A stretch of DNA of 41,153 nucleotides from Acidobacteriaceae bacterium. GTDB lineage: Bacteria; Acidobacteriota; Terriglobia; Terriglobales; Acidobacteriaceae. A model generated the notes under the pieces. The model did not search any database and was not told where the DNA came from. It was given only the letters and a program-made list of their open reading frames with translations. The stretch is taken from positions 1 through 41,153 of the forward strand of contig DAIDLI010000156.1 of the NCBI GenBank assembly GCA_027449545.1. Direction: 5' to 3'. The stretch's first letter is position 1, and each line of letters opens with the position of its first letter. A program made the translations under genes and the position numbers. Shown here in pieces: positions 23,477 through 32,569 of this stretch.

Positions 23477-25015
23477 ATGGAGTCGATTCGCAAGCGCCTG
23501 TGGCTGAGCTGCGCCCTGGCATTCTTCTGTTGTCTGCCCGCATTCCGTGCCGCGGCCCAGGATAAGAAGGAGAAGCCGGCCGAGCATCCGGCCGAGAAAT
23601 CCGCGAGCACAAGTTCCGCGAGCGACAAGAACGAGCTGCCCCCGCTGCCGACCGAGAAGAGCGTGGAGCAGAGCATGCAGTTGGACGGCAAGACGCTGCA
23701 CTACACGGTTACGGTGGGCGCATATCCCACGCGCAACGAGCAGGGCAAGACGGTGGGCGAGGTGGTGGTCACCTCCTACACCATGGCCGGCAAGGACCGT
23801 CCGGTGACGTTCGCCTTCAACGGCGGCCCCGGCGCTGCGAGCGTTTTTCTGAATATGGGCGCCATCGGCCCCAAGCACGTGGACTTCGGCAATGAGGGCG
23901 AGAGCCCCTCGCAGATTCCCGTGCTGACGGATAACAAGGGCACGTGGCTGGATTTCACGGATCTGGTGTTCATCGATCCGATCGGCACCGGCTTCAGCCG
24001 CTCACTGGTTCCCGAGGATCAGGCCAAGAAGCTCTTTTACTCCACCGAGCCGGATATTCACTACCTGTCGCGCGTGATCTACGACTGGCTGCTGAAGAAC
24101 GGCCGCCTGGATTCCCGGAAGTATGTGGTGGGCGAGAGCTATGGCGGGTTCCGCGGGCCGCGCATCGGATATTACCTGCAATCGCAGCTCGGCGTGGGCG
24201 TGAACGGCCTGGTGCTGATCTCGCCGTATCTGAATCCGACGATCGAAAGAAACGGATACGTCTACTCGCCAGTGCCGTGGATGGTGACGCTGCCGCCGGT
24301 TGTGGCCGCCAATCTGGAGCGGGAGCACAAGCTTACCCCCGAAGCCATGCAGCAGGTGATCGCCTACGATGAGGGCGAGTATGCCACCACGTTGATCAAG
24401 GGCAACAGCGATCCCGCGGCCACGGCAGCGATGATTCAGCATGTGACGCAGATGACCGGCCTGGATGCCACCTTCGTGAAGCAGTCGGGCGGGCGGATCG
24501 ACACCGAGGCGTACTTGCGCGAGGTGCATCGCGAGCAGGGCAAGCTGGGCTCGGTGTACGACTCCAACGTGACCATGCTGGATCCGTTCCCCTATACGCC
24601 CGACCAGCGGGCCAACGATCCCATCCTGGCGAAGACGGTTGCGCCGCTCACTACGGCGATGGTGAACTTCCTCACCCAGACGGTGGGCTGGAAGGTGGAT
24701 GCGCGCTACAACGTGCTTTCCTTCGACGTGAACCGGTTGTGGCAGGGCGGCGACGAGCTGCGCAAAGGCTCGATGGTGCAGCTCCGCCAGGCGGTGGCGG
24801 CCGACCCGGACATGCGGGTGATTATCGCCCACGGATGGAACGACCTCTCCTGCCCGTTCATGGGATCGGTGCTGAGCGTCAACCAGATGCCGAACCTGGG
24901 CGATCCCACGCGGGTTTCGGTTCACGAATATCCGGGCGGCCACATGTTCTACACGCGCGAGTCCAGCCGCATGGCACTGCGCAAGGACGTGATGGCGATG
25001 TTCGCCAAACAGTAG
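23477..25015 (+). CDS. Secreted S10-family serine carboxypeptidase
   Basis: The 512-residue alpha/beta-hydrolase has a signal peptide (F-R-A-A-A-Q cleavage site near residue 28), a charged linker, then the S10 core. The oxyanion-hole motif F-N-G-G-P-G-A-A-S precedes the nucleophile in G-E-S-Y-G-G near residue 219, and the catalytic His is in H-E-Y-P-G-G-H-M-F-Y. Such enzymes remove C-terminal residues from peptides in acidic surroundings, which fits an acidophilic soil bacterium. AGGAGG at 23461-23466 decides the ATG at 23477. It diverges from the cyclophilin gene. Confidence 0.9.
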   Translation: MESIRKRLWLSCALAFFCCLPAFRAAAQDKKEKPAEHPAEKSASTSSASDKNELPPLPTEKSVEQSMQLDGKTLHYTVTVGAYPTRNEQGKTVGEVVVTSYTMAGKDRPVTFAFNGGPGAASVFLNMGAIGPKHVDFGNEGESPSQIPVLTDNKGTWLDFTDLVFIDPIGTGFSRSLVPEDQAKKLFYSTEPDIHYLSRVIYDWLLKNGRLDSRKYVVGESYGGFRGPRIGYYLQSQLGVGVNGLVLISPYLNPTIERNGYVYSPVPWMVTLPPVVAANLEREHKLTPEAMQQVIAYDEGEYATTLIKGNSDPAATAAMIQHVTQMTGLDATFVKQSGGRIDTEAYLREVHREQGKLGSVYDSNVTMLDPFPYTPDQRANDPILAKTVAPLTTAMVNFLTQTVGWKVDARYNVLSFDVNRLWQGGDELRKGSMVQLRQAVAADPDMRVIIAHGWNDLSCPFMGSVLSVNQMPNLGDPTRVSVHEYPGGHMFYTRESSRMALRKDVMAMFAKQ

Positions 25016-25140
25016 AGGCAGGAAGCACGAGAAACGAAGGGACGCCCACTCTGGCCGGCGATTTTTCCCGGGCGGAGTGGGGCGGCCGCTCCGCTGTTGC
25101 TGGGACTCGTTTCGTACCGATGCTCTGATTGAAATTACCC

Positions 25141-26319
25141 GTGACTCAGAACCGATTGGATGCAATCATTCTTGGCGCCGGCGCAGCAGGCCTGATGGCT
25201 GCCATCGAGGCCGGCCGACGCGGCCGGCGCGTGGTGGTGCTGGAGCGCGCGGAGCGTCCGGGCAAGAAGATCCTGATCTCCGGCGGGGGGCGCTGCAACT
25301 TCACCAACCTGCATACACGGCCTGAGAACTTTCTTTCCACCAATCCTCACTTCGCCAAGTCTGCGCTGTCCCGGTTTACGCCGGCGGATTTCATTCGCCT
25401 GGTGGAGCGGCACGGCATCGCCTATCACGAGAAGACGCTGGGGCAGCTCTTCTGCGATGGTTCGGCACAGCAGATCGTGGACATGCTGATGCGCGAGTGC
25501 GCGGATGCCGGCGTGCGCGTGCTGACTTCAACCGCGGTGCGCGAGGTGCGGCGGGACGACTCTTCGGGGTCGTTCACGGCGACGGCCGGTAGCGAGCTGT
25601 TTACCGCGCCCGCACTGATCGTGGCGACGGGGGGATTGTCGATTCCTAAGATGGGGGCGACCGGCTTCGGCTACGATGTTGCCCGCCAGTTTCACATTCC
25701 CATCGAGCTGTGCCATCCAGCGCTGGTGCCGTTTACGCTGGGCGGCGCAGAGCTCAAAAACTTTGCCGATTTGAGCGGCGTGTCCGCGCCGGTCATCGCC
25801 GCCGCAGGCAAGCGCAGCTTCCGGGAGAAGATGCTTTTTACGCATCGCGGGCTAAGCGGTCCGGCGATCTTGCAGATCTCGTCGTATTGGAGCAGGCCGG
25901 AGCCGATTCGCATCGACTGGGCGCCGGAGCTGAACTTGCTGGCTCCGCTGCGGGCGGTGCATGCGCGGCGGGATATGACCGCAGCCAAGGCGGCTTTGCG
26001 CGGGCATTTGCCGGCGCGGCTGGCGGACCGGCTGTTGGAAGTAGCTGCGCCCGAGAGCTGGACGAATCATGGGCTCGACGAACTAGAGCGCAGACTGCAT
26101 GCCTGGAGCTTTACACCCAGTGGGACGGAAGGCTACGAGAAGGCGGAGGTGACGGCGGGCGGGGTGAGCACGCGCGCGCTGTCCGCGCAGACGATGGAGT
26201 GCCGCGAGGTGCGCGGTCTCTACTTCATCGGCGAGGTAGTGGACGTGACCGGGCACCTGGGCGGCTTCAACTTCCAGTGGGCCTGGGCTTCGGGCGCGGC
26301 GGCGGGGCGGGCGGTTTAG
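25141..26319 (+). CDS. YhiN/HI0933-type FAD-dependent oxidoreductase
   Basis: The 392-residue flavoprotein has the N-terminal dinucleotide-binding G-A-G-A-A-G-L-M-A-A followed by E-R-A-E-R-P-G-K-K-I-L-I-S-G-G-G-R-C-N-F-T-N, a signature of the HI0933/YhiN family (COG2081). The C-terminal G-E-V-V-D-V-T-G-H-L-G-G-F-N-F-Q-W-A-W-A-S-G is the matching FAD contact. The substrate is unknown. GTG at 25141 is used; TTG at 25129 is an alternative adding four residues; neither has a ribosome binding site. It converges with the DUF1501 gene, with stops only 3 bases apart. Confidence 0.9.
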   Translation: MTQNRLDAIILGAGAAGLMAAIEAGRRGRRVVVLERAERPGKKILISGGGRCNFTNLHTRPENFLSTNPHFAKSALSRFTPADFIRLVERHGIAYHEKTLGQLFCDGSAQQIVDMLMRECADAGVRVLTSTAVREVRRDDSSGSFTATAGSELFTAPALIVATGGLSIPKMGATGFGYDVARQFHIPIELCHPALVPFTLGGAELKNFADLSGVSAPVIAAAGKRSFREKMLFTHRGLSGPAILQISSYWSRPEPIRIDWAPELNLLAPLRAVHARRDMTAAKAALRGHLPARLADRLLEVAAPESWTNHGLDELERRLHAWSFTPSGTEGYEKAEVTAGGVSTRALSAQTMECREVRGLYFIGEVVDVTGHLGGFNFQWAWASGAAAGRAV

Positions 26320-26322
26320 CCG

Positions 26323-27573
26323 TTACGTCATTCGCAGAAAGCCGGCGGGATCGAGCCTCGCTCCGGGGAAGACTGCATTCAGGTTTTCGGCTCCCATGGT
26401 GTGCGTCACCACTTCGCCCAGCACGGTGCGGAAATCGGTAGTGAGGGCGAGGTCGCGGCCCTGGTTGAGCTGTTCTTCGGACAGGCCGGGCCACTTGCCG
26501 TAGACCTTTCCGCCCTTCACGTCGCCGCCCAGAACGAACATGACATTGGCATGGCCGTGGTCGGTGCCGGCGGTGCCGTTCTCGCGGGCGGTGCGGCCGA
26601 ACTCGGACATGGTCACGAGCGTGATGTCGCCGGCGTCGTCGCCCATGTCGCGCCAGAAGGCGGCGATGCTTGCGGAGAAGTCCGCGAGGCGATTGGCGAG
26701 CTGCCCGTTGACGCCGCCCTGATTCTGATGGGTATCCCAGCCGGCGACATCCGTGAATGCCGCTTCCACGCCGAGATTGGCTTTGAGAAGCTGAGCGATC
26801 TGCCTCATGCTGTTGCCGAATTCGGTAGTGGGATAATTCGCGCCGATTGCGGGAGCATACTGCGCGGGGTCGGCTGCGCGCAGCATCTTCACCGCGTCGA
26901 AGGTCTGATCGCCGGCGGCGTGCAGAATGCGGTCGCCGGAATCCGCATACATGGCCTCGAAGGCCTGCGCGGCGGGCGAGAAGGCCGGACCGCGGCCGGC
27001 GATGGAGAAGCCGTTCACGTTGTTGAGAGCGATGGCGGGAATGCGGCCGGCCAGCGTGAGCGGCACCTGCGCGCCCAAGGCCAGGGCGCGAAAGGCGGTG
27101 TGTTCCTGGCGGTGGCGCGCGCAGGCGCAGGCGTCTTCGGCCTGCAGAGCGCGGTTCAGCCAGCCGTCGGTGGTGCTCTTGTTATCGGGCGTGCCCGATT
27201 CCATGTAGTCCTGCGCGTCGAAGTGCGAGCGGTTCATGCTGGGCGAGCCGACGGCGTGCACAACGGCCAGATGGCCGGCGTCATAGAGCGGCTTGAAGGA
27301 GGCGAGCGACGGATGCAGGCCGAAGAAGCCGTCGAGATCGAGCACCCGGTTCTGCGGGATGGCGATGGTGGGACGCATCGCGTAGTAGTTCTTCTCGCGG
27401 TAGGGGACGACGACATTGAGCCCATCGGCGGCGCCACGCTGGAAGATGACGACAAGACGGCGGCCGGGATGGACGTTGGTCTCCGCGAGGATGGAGCGCA
27501 CCAGAAAGTTGGGCAGGGCCCCAGTGCCGGCGACGGCGAGAGCGCCTTTATGCAGAAAGAAACGGCGGTTCAT
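26323..27573 (-). CDS. DUF1501 exported protein
   Basis: The 416-residue protein carries a twin-arginine-like signal (N-R-R-F-F-L-H-K-G-A-L-A-V-A-G). The body matches DUF1501 proteins, related to the alkaline phosphatase/sulfatase superfamily, with the family pattern L-V-V-I-F-Q-R-G-A-A-D-G-L-N-V-V-V-P-Y near the N-terminus and the conserved M-S-E-F-G-R-T-A-R-E-N-G-T-A-G-T-D-H-G-H segment. GGAGG on the minus strand lies five bases before the ATG. DUF1501 and DUF1800 genes are nearly always adjacent, and the DUF1800 gene lies 56 bases upstream here. Their shared role is unknown; a cell-surface function is assumed. Confidence 0.93.
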   Translation of the reverse strand: MNRRFFLHKGALAVAGTGALPNFLVRSILAETNVHPGRRLVVIFQRGAADGLNVVVPYREKNYYAMRPTIAIPQNRVLDLDGFFGLHPSLASFKPLYDAGHLAVVHAVGSPSMNRSHFDAQDYMESGTPDNKSTTDGWLNRALQAEDACACARHRQEHTAFRALALGAQVPLTLAGRIPAIALNNVNGFSIAGRGPAFSPAAQAFEAMYADSGDRILHAAGDQTFDAVKMLRAADPAQYAPAIGANYPTTEFGNSMRQIAQLLKANLGVEAAFTDVAGWDTHQNQGGVNGQLANRLADFSASIAAFWRDMGDDAGDITLVTMSEFGRTARENGTAGTDHGHANVMFVLGGDVKGGKVYGKWPGLSEEQLNQGRDLALTTDFRTVLGEVVTHTMGAENLNAVFPGARLDPAGFLRMT

Positions 27574-27629
27574 GGGGGCCTCCTGGATTGCAGCTATCCG
27601 TTCTCATGTGACGGCGAATGCTCAACGCA

Positions 27630-29675
27630 TCAGCGCCGTTGAAACTCGGGTGAACCAAGCAGCAGCCCGGCGAGCATCTGATCTTCGCGTTCGAGGGGCG
27701 TGAGTCCAGGGGCTGCGGTGTTGGGGCGGCGCATGAGGTTCGCCGTTCGAAGCGGCGCTGCCTTTGCCCACCGCGACCGGAACTGCTCGAGCGCGGCCGA
27801 GCGCGTGGAGATGCTGACGCCGCCGGGAATGAGCATGCGCTCCAGTTGGGCTTCCTGCTGCTGCGGGTTGGCCATTGCTGGATTTGCGTTCTCTGGCGCA
27901 AAGCGGACACGAATTCCGGGGAAGCGGTTCGCAGCCAGCGCCAGGGAGAAGTTCATGCGATCGACCAGCGAGGTGGTGGAGACCCATGTGGCTGCATTCC
28001 AGCCGTAGCCGCTGGGCGGGATACAGCCGTAGAGCGGCATGCCCATCTGGTTGAGCGCGCCGATCAGCGGCTGGAAGTTTTCGACGTTGGCGTTGGTTGC
28101 GCGTGCGGCGGAGACGACGAATTCGAGCGGCGTCTTGACTTTGGCGCGGTAGTTGCTCGCGGCCCAGAACTCAGGCGAGTGGTAGAGGGTGCGCAGCACC
28201 GCGGAGATGTTGCCGCCGCTGGCGAGATAGGTCTTGGCCATGCGATCGACGAGCGCAGGCGGGGGATTGTCGCTGACGAAGCGGACGGCCAGTTCCTGCG
28301 AAAGGAAATGGGCGGTGGCCGGACTGCTGGCCAGCATGTGCAGCAACGCTTCGCCCTGCTGCTCGCCGTGGCCTTTGATTTTTTTGCCCATCACCTTCTT
28401 CGCGCCGGGCTCATGGCGGTTGGGATTGAAGAGGTAGCTTCCGCCCATGAGCGGGCGTTCAACGGTCCAGCCGGTGAGCACGCGCGCCACCTGAATCACG
28501 TCGGCCTGGGTGTAGCCGCCGTTGACGCCCACGGTGTGCAGTTCCATCAGCTCGCGGGCGTAGTTCTCATTGAGGCCGGGTGGCTCCTGACGCCGAAGCC
28601 TGGGACGGCGGAAGGAGGCGCGGGCAAAGCGCTTTGCCGCCAGGGAGTGCGGGCCGGTGCTCTGGGCGTTGTCCAGGTAGATGAGCATCGCGGGGCTGTG
28701 GGCGACGGCCTCGAGCAGGTCTTGGAATTTTCCCAGCGCGTAGGGGCGAATGGTCTGGCGGGCGTAGCTGGCCAGATAGTAGGGCATCAGCTCGTTTTTG
28801 TGGAGGTAGATATTAAAGTGATTGAGCCAGAGATCGGTCATCACTTCCTGGAGCTGCGCGTCGGAGTAGATATCGCGGGTGAGGCGCTCGGCTAGCAGCT
28901 CACTGACGACGAGGCGCTGCGGGTTTTCGAGGTCCTGGACGGCCTCGCAGAGGCCTGGGGGCATGCCTGCCGTGAGTTGCCGACGCTGAGGCGGCCGCAG
29001 CGAGCGGAGGAAGGCTTCAAAGTCTGGCGGCTGCATTGCCGCAAGTCTGTCGAGGCGCTGCTGCGGTGGAAGCGCGAGGATTGCGTCGCTTTGCGAGGTG
29101 CCGTCGAGAGAGTCCATGCCGGCGGCCAGGGCCATGGCCTGGGCATCGGGTTGACCTGGGGGCGGCGAGCCTGCCTCTGGAGGCGGCTGCATGGCCGGAG
29201 GCGGACCCGCCGGTGCGGGAGGATTGAACTTGCCGGCGCGGCGTTGCTGCTCGCGGTAGATGCCGTTTTCATAGACGGCGTGCAGAACGCCGCTGGGCGG
29301 CACGTTGAAGCGGCCGTTCATGGCCTGTCGAAGGACGGGATTCGGCGGAACGCGGAAGATCAGATCACGGAAGCTCCACTGCATGACAGGGAAGCGGGCG
29401 AGGCGGGCGTTGAGGGCGGATTCGTCCATGGACGCGGGGTGAAGCTGCTGCTCGAACCAGGCGTCGAGGCCCATTGCGCGGACGGCGGCGAGATCGCCGG
29501 GGCGGGGCCCGAAGGTGAAGCGGTTCAGCGCCTGAAGGATGCGCTGATCGTTCTGGAGTTGTGAGGCCGGAGCCGTGCGTTTCCCGGAAGCGGCAGGCGG
29601 CGCGGCTGCCATGGGCAGAGGCGAGGCCAGGTTACAGATCAACAGGCAGGCGAGCATGCCTCGCAACGCTTTCAT
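27630..29675 (-). CDS. DUF1800 exported protein
   Basis: The 681-residue protein starts with a signal peptide (cleavage near M-A-A-A residue 25) and matches DUF1800: A-L-N-R-F-T-F-G-P-R-P-G-D-L-A-A-V near residue 50, the N-H-F-N-I-Y-L-H-K segment, N-E-N/Y-A-R-E-L-M-E-L-H-T-V-G-V-N-G-G-Y-T-Q-A-D-V and later L-A-V-R-F-V-S-D-N-P-P. A Pro/Gly/Ala-rich insertion lies around residues 130-185. It is transcribed before the DUF1501 gene, forming the standard pair. CGGAG precedes the ATG. The biochemical role of the family is not known. Confidence 0.93.
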   Translation of the reverse strand: MKALRGMLACLLICNLASPLPMAAAPPAASGKRTAPASQLQNDQRILQALNRFTFGPRPGDLAAVRAMGLDAWFEQQLHPASMDESALNARLARFPVMQWSFRDLIFRVPPNPVLRQAMNGRFNVPPSGVLHAVYENGIYREQQRRAGKFNPPAPAGPPPAMQPPPEAGSPPPGQPDAQAMALAAGMDSLDGTSQSDAILALPPQQRLDRLAAMQPPDFEAFLRSLRPPQRRQLTAGMPPGLCEAVQDLENPQRLVVSELLAERLTRDIYSDAQLQEVMTDLWLNHFNIYLHKNELMPYYLASYARQTIRPYALGKFQDLLEAVAHSPAMLIYLDNAQSTGPHSLAAKRFARASFRRPRLRRQEPPGLNENYARELMELHTVGVNGGYTQADVIQVARVLTGWTVERPLMGGSYLFNPNRHEPGAKKVMGKKIKGHGEQQGEALLHMLASSPATAHFLSQELAVRFVSDNPPPALVDRMAKTYLASGGNISAVLRTLYHSPEFWAASNYRAKVKTPLEFVVSAARATNANVENFQPLIGALNQMGMPLYGCIPPSGYGWNAATWVSTTSLVDRMNFSLALAANRFPGIRVRFAPENANPAMANPQQQEAQLERMLIPGGVSISTRSAALEQFRSRWAKAAPLRTANLMRRPNTAAPGLTPLEREDQMLAGLLLGSPEFQRR

Positions 29676-29797
29676 GAACAGAACTCCGGTACGGAATGGC
29701 CGGGGATATGCGCCGGCGGAGTGTCGCTGTTGGGGCAGACGGGATTTGGGCGGGAAAGTTGCGATGCGAGGAGACTCGGCCGCTCAGAATTTCGCGC

Positions 29798-30865
29798 TTA
29801 CGGCCGCGACGCCTGTTTTTGCGCGATCGCCAGCAGGGTTTGAAAGTGCGGCGGCTCCGGTTCCTTGTCCACGAGCGAGGTCTCGATGCGGTCGAAGCCT
29901 GCGTGGGCGAGCATCTCTTCCAATTCGCCTTCGCTGAAACCGAGCCACTCATCGGCGTAGATTTCGCGGGCTTCTTCAAAGCGGTGCCTGGCGAGATCGA
30001 GGATGACAACGCGGCCGCCGGGGGTGAGGATGCGGGCGGCTTCAGCGAGGGCGCGCGCCGGGTGCAGGGCATGGTGCAGCGACTGCGAGAAGAAGACCAG
30101 ATCCACCTCGCCGGCGCCGATGGGGAGCTCTTCCATGTCGCCCAGGCGGAAGTCGACGTTGGCGACGCTATTGCGGCTGGCCTGTTCGCGGCCGACTTCG
30201 AGCATGCGCGCTGAGGAGTCTACGGCGATCACCCGGTTGGCGCGCTGCGCGAGCAAGAGAGCGAAGGCTCCTTCGCCGGTGCCGAGGTCGGCGATGGTGA
30301 GCGGCGGCATCAGGCGCAGCAGCGCTTCGGCGATGCTCTTCCAGGATTTTCCGGGAACGTAGTTGCGGCCCAGGCGGCCGGCCACGCTGTCGAAGAAGGC
30401 GCGCATCTTGTCCTGGCGCTTGCGGACGACGCGGCGCATGGAGGCCTGGTCCTGGGCGGCCTCGGGAATCTCGGCGGCGGCGCGAGCGAGGAGTTCCTCG
30501 AGCAAACCGGCTTCAGGGGCTGAGGCCCTGTCGCCCTTCGGGCTTTTGCCGGCGCGATGCAGGGCAGGCCGCCGTTCCTCCTGCGTTCCGGGAGGATTTG
30601 GTTCTGCGCTTCCGTTGGGGTTCTCCGCCTCGAGTGGCGTGGCGGATTGGGCGATGAGCCGGTAGAGGCTGCTTTTGCCGGTGCGGCGGTCTTCAACCAA
30701 GCCCGCCTGCTTGAGCTGCGAGAGGTGGGTGGAGATGGTGCTCTGGCCCATGGTCAGAATCTCCTGCAACTCGGCCACGGAGAGCTCTTCGGCCTGTAAA
30801 AGCAGGAGGATACGGAGCCGGTTGGGATCGGCTACGACGCGCAGGATTTTGACGATTGACGGCAT
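29798..30865 (-). CDS. ArsR-type regulator fused to a SAM-dependent methyltransferase domain
   Basis: The 355-residue protein has an N-terminal winged helix of ArsR type (about 1-75; D-P-N-R-L-R-I-L-L-L-L and the recognition helix Q-S-T-I-S-T-H-L-S-Q-L-K). A charged linker follows, then a class I methyltransferase fold with the SAM loop A-D-L-G-T-G-E-G-A at 192-200 and an acidic I-A-V-D-S-S motif II. No arsenic-type Cys pair is seen in the helix. It diverges from ahcY-metF, the genes that clear S-adenosylhomocysteine and remake methyl donors, so sensing of SAM or S-adenosylhomocysteine by the methyltransferase fold is a reasonable inference. SahR regulators of the ArsR family control such genes in Proteobacteria. 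Catalytic activity of the domain is unproven. Confidence 0.88.
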   Translation of the reverse strand: MPSIVKILRVVADPNRLRILLLLQAEELSVAELQEILTMGQSTISTHLSQLKQAGLVEDRRTGKSSLYRLIAQSATPLEAENPNGSAEPNPPGTQEERRPALHRAGKSPKGDRASAPEAGLLEELLARAAAEIPEAAQDQASMRRVVRKRQDKMRAFFDSVAGRLGRNYVPGKSWKSIAEALLRLMPPLTIADLGTGEGAFALLLAQRANRVIAVDSSARMLEVGREQASRNSVANVDFRLGDMEELPIGAGEVDLVFFSQSLHHALHPARALAEAARILTPGGRVVILDLARHRFEEAREIYADEWLGFSEGELEEMLAHAGFDRIETSLVDKEPEPPHFQTLLAIAQKQASRP

Positions 30866-30875
30866 GGGTCAGTTC

Positions 30876-30907
30876 TGATACATATCAACATATCACGATT
30901 TCACGAT
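30876..30907. promoter_or_regulatory. Candidate operator between the ArsR-methyltransferase gene and ahcY
   Basis: An A+T-rich patch in otherwise GC-rich DNA contains the inverted repeat TGATA-CA-TATCA (30876-30887). CATATCA occurs twice with an 8-base step (30881 and 30889), and CACGAT also occurs twice with an 8-base step (30894 and 30902). It lies 10 bases upstream of the regulator ATG and about 130 bases before ahcY. Such imperfect palindromes are typical ArsR-family operators. Binding is inferred, not shown. Confidence 0.5.
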
Positions 30908-31034
30908 GGAAACCTGGTGGAGTCGGAGCGAGATCGAACAGAGACAGTGGGTTCGCGTTGGCTGCCCAGACGTTGGGTGGCCCGGATCGAGATTTTGAGA
31001 ATCGAAAACCGAGAAGAGACTGAGGAGAATCTGG

Positions 31035-32465
31035 ATGGCGAGTACAGCGGTTGAGATGGCGGATTTGGCCTACAAGGTAGCCGATATGAGCCTGGCGGAC
31101 TGGGGCCGCAAGGAGATTGTGATTGCCGAGCAGGAGATGCCCGGTCTGATGGCGATCCGCAATAAGTATGCTGCGGAGAAGCCGCTGAAGGGTGTGCGGG
31201 TGACCGGCTCGCTGCACATGACGATTCAGACGGCGGTGCTGATCGAGACCCTGGTGAGCCTGGGCGCCGAGGTGCGCTGGGCGAGCTGCAATATCTTCTC
31301 CACGCAGGATCACGCGGCGGCAGCGATTGCGGCGGCGGGGGTTCCGGTCTTCGCCTGGAAGGGCGAGACGCTGGAAGATTACTGGGATTGCACGTATCTG
31401 GCGCTGAGCCACAAGGGCGGCAAGGGGCCGCAGTTGATCGTGGACGACGGCGGGGATGCGACGCTGCTGATCCACAAGGGCTACGAGCTGGAGAACGGCG
31501 ACAAGTGGGTGGAGTCGCCCAGCGAGAGCCATGAAGAGAAGGTGATCAAGGATCTTCTGAAGAAGGTGTATGCCGAGGATCCGCAGCACTGGCACAAGGT
31601 TGTGAAGGAGTGGAAGGGCGTCAGCGAGGAGACGACCACGGGCGTGCACCGGCTCTACAAGATGATGGAGCAGGGCAAGCTGCTGGTGCCGGCCATCAAC
31701 GTGAACGACTCGGTGACCAAGAGCAAGTTCGATAATCTGTACGGCTGCCGCGAGTCGCTGGCCGACGGCATCAAGCGGGCAACCGACGTGATGGTGGCGG
31801 GCAAGGTGGCGGTGGTGTGCGGCTACGGGGATGTGGGTAAGGGCTGCGCGCACTCGCTGCGCGGCATGGGCGCCCGCGTGATCATCACGGAGATCGACCC
31901 CATCAACGCGCTGCAAGCGGCGATGGAGGGGTTCGAGGTGACCACGGTGGAGGACACGCTGGGCCGTGGCGATATCTACGTGACGACCACCGGCAACGTG
32001 GACATCATCACTCTGGAGCACATGCAGAAGATGCGGGACCAGGCGATCGTCTGCAACATCGGCCACTTCGATAACGAGATCCAGATGGACCGGCTCAACG
32101 CGGACAAGAGCGTGAGCAAGCTGAACATCAAGCCGCAGGTGGACTTCTACAAGTTCCCCGACGGCCACGGCATCTTCGTTCTGGCTGAGGGGCGGCTGGT
32201 GAACCTGGGCTGCGCGACGGGGCATCCGAGCTTTGTGATGTCCAACAGCTTCGCCAACCAGACGCTGGCGCAGATCGATCTGTGGAAGAACAAGGACAGC
32301 TACAAGGTGGCGGTCTACACGCTCTCCAAGAAGCTGGACGAAGAAGTGGCGCGGCTGCACCTCGAGAAGATCGGGGTGAAGCTGACGAAGCTGACGCAGC
32401 GGCAGGCCGACTACATCGGCGTGCCGGTGGACGGGCCGTTCAAGGCCGATCACTACCGCTACTAA
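31035..32465 (+). CDS. ahcY: Adenosylhomocysteinase
   Basis: The 476-residue NAD-dependent enzyme hydrolyses S-adenosylhomocysteine to homocysteine and adenosine, removing the inhibitor of methyltransferases. The NAD-binding stretch [13 protein letters not shown] lies near residue 262, preceded by the [12 protein letters not shown] catalytic region. The C-terminus ends K-A-D-H-Y-R-Y, a hallmark that reaches into the neighbouring subunit's NAD site. GAGGAG precedes the ATG. It is followed 104 bases later by metF. The neighbouring divergent regulator may control it. Confidence 0.97.
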   Translation: MASTAVEMADLAYKVADMSLADWGRKEIVIAEQEMPGLMAIRNKYAAEKPLKGVRVTGSLHMTIQTAVLIETLVSLGAEVRWASCNIFSTQDHAAAAIAAAGVPVFAWKGETLEDYWDCTYLALSHKGGKGPQLIVDDGGDATLLIHKGYELENGDKWVESPSESHEEKVIKDLLKKVYAEDPQHWHKVVKEWKGVSEETTTGVHRLYKMMEQGKLLVPAINVNDSVTKSKFDNLYGCRESLADGIKRATDVMVAGKVAVVCGYGDVGKGCAHSLRGMGARVIITEIDPINALQAAMEGFEVTTVEDTLGRGDIYVTTTGNVDIITLEHMQKMRDQAIVCNIGHFDNEIQMDRLNADKSVSKLNIKPQVDFYKFPDGHGIFVLAEGRLVNLGCATGHPSFVMSNSFANQTLAQIDLWKNKDSYKVAVYTLSKKLDEEVARLHLEKIGVKLTKLTQRQADYIGVPVDGPFKADHYRY

Positions 32466-32471
32466 GAGCAG

Positions 32472-32558
32472 GGAACGAGGGGCCGAGGGAACAAGGGAAC
32501 AAGAATCTCCTCGGCGCCTCGTTCCGCGACTGCTTGTTCCTTCGTTCTCTTGTTCCCT
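32472..32558 (+). repeat. Long inverted-repeat region between ahcY and metF
   Basis: A 17-base arm at 32472-32488 pairs with 32510-32526 (16 of 17 positions) around a 21-base loop. The loop holds GGGAACAAG-type repeats that have complements at 32533-32558 (CTTGTTCC and CTTGTTCCC). Alternative foldings are therefore possible. The structure fills almost the whole spacer and ends 12 bases before the metF ATG, where no ribosome binding site is visible. It could be a terminator, a stabilising hairpin or a translation-control element. Confidence 0.7.
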
Positions 32559-32569
32559 TGGTTCTGTCC

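Noticed and set aside
26401..27642. 413-codon plus-strand frame opposite the DUF1501 gene
   Set aside because: Covers the DUF1501 gene and its ribosome binding site on the minus strand; no independent coding evidence.
30866..31034. SAM or SAH riboswitch upstream of ahcY
   Set aside because: No conserved riboswitch core was recognised by eye; the region instead has a protein-operator-like A+T patch near its left end. A covariance-model search would settle it.
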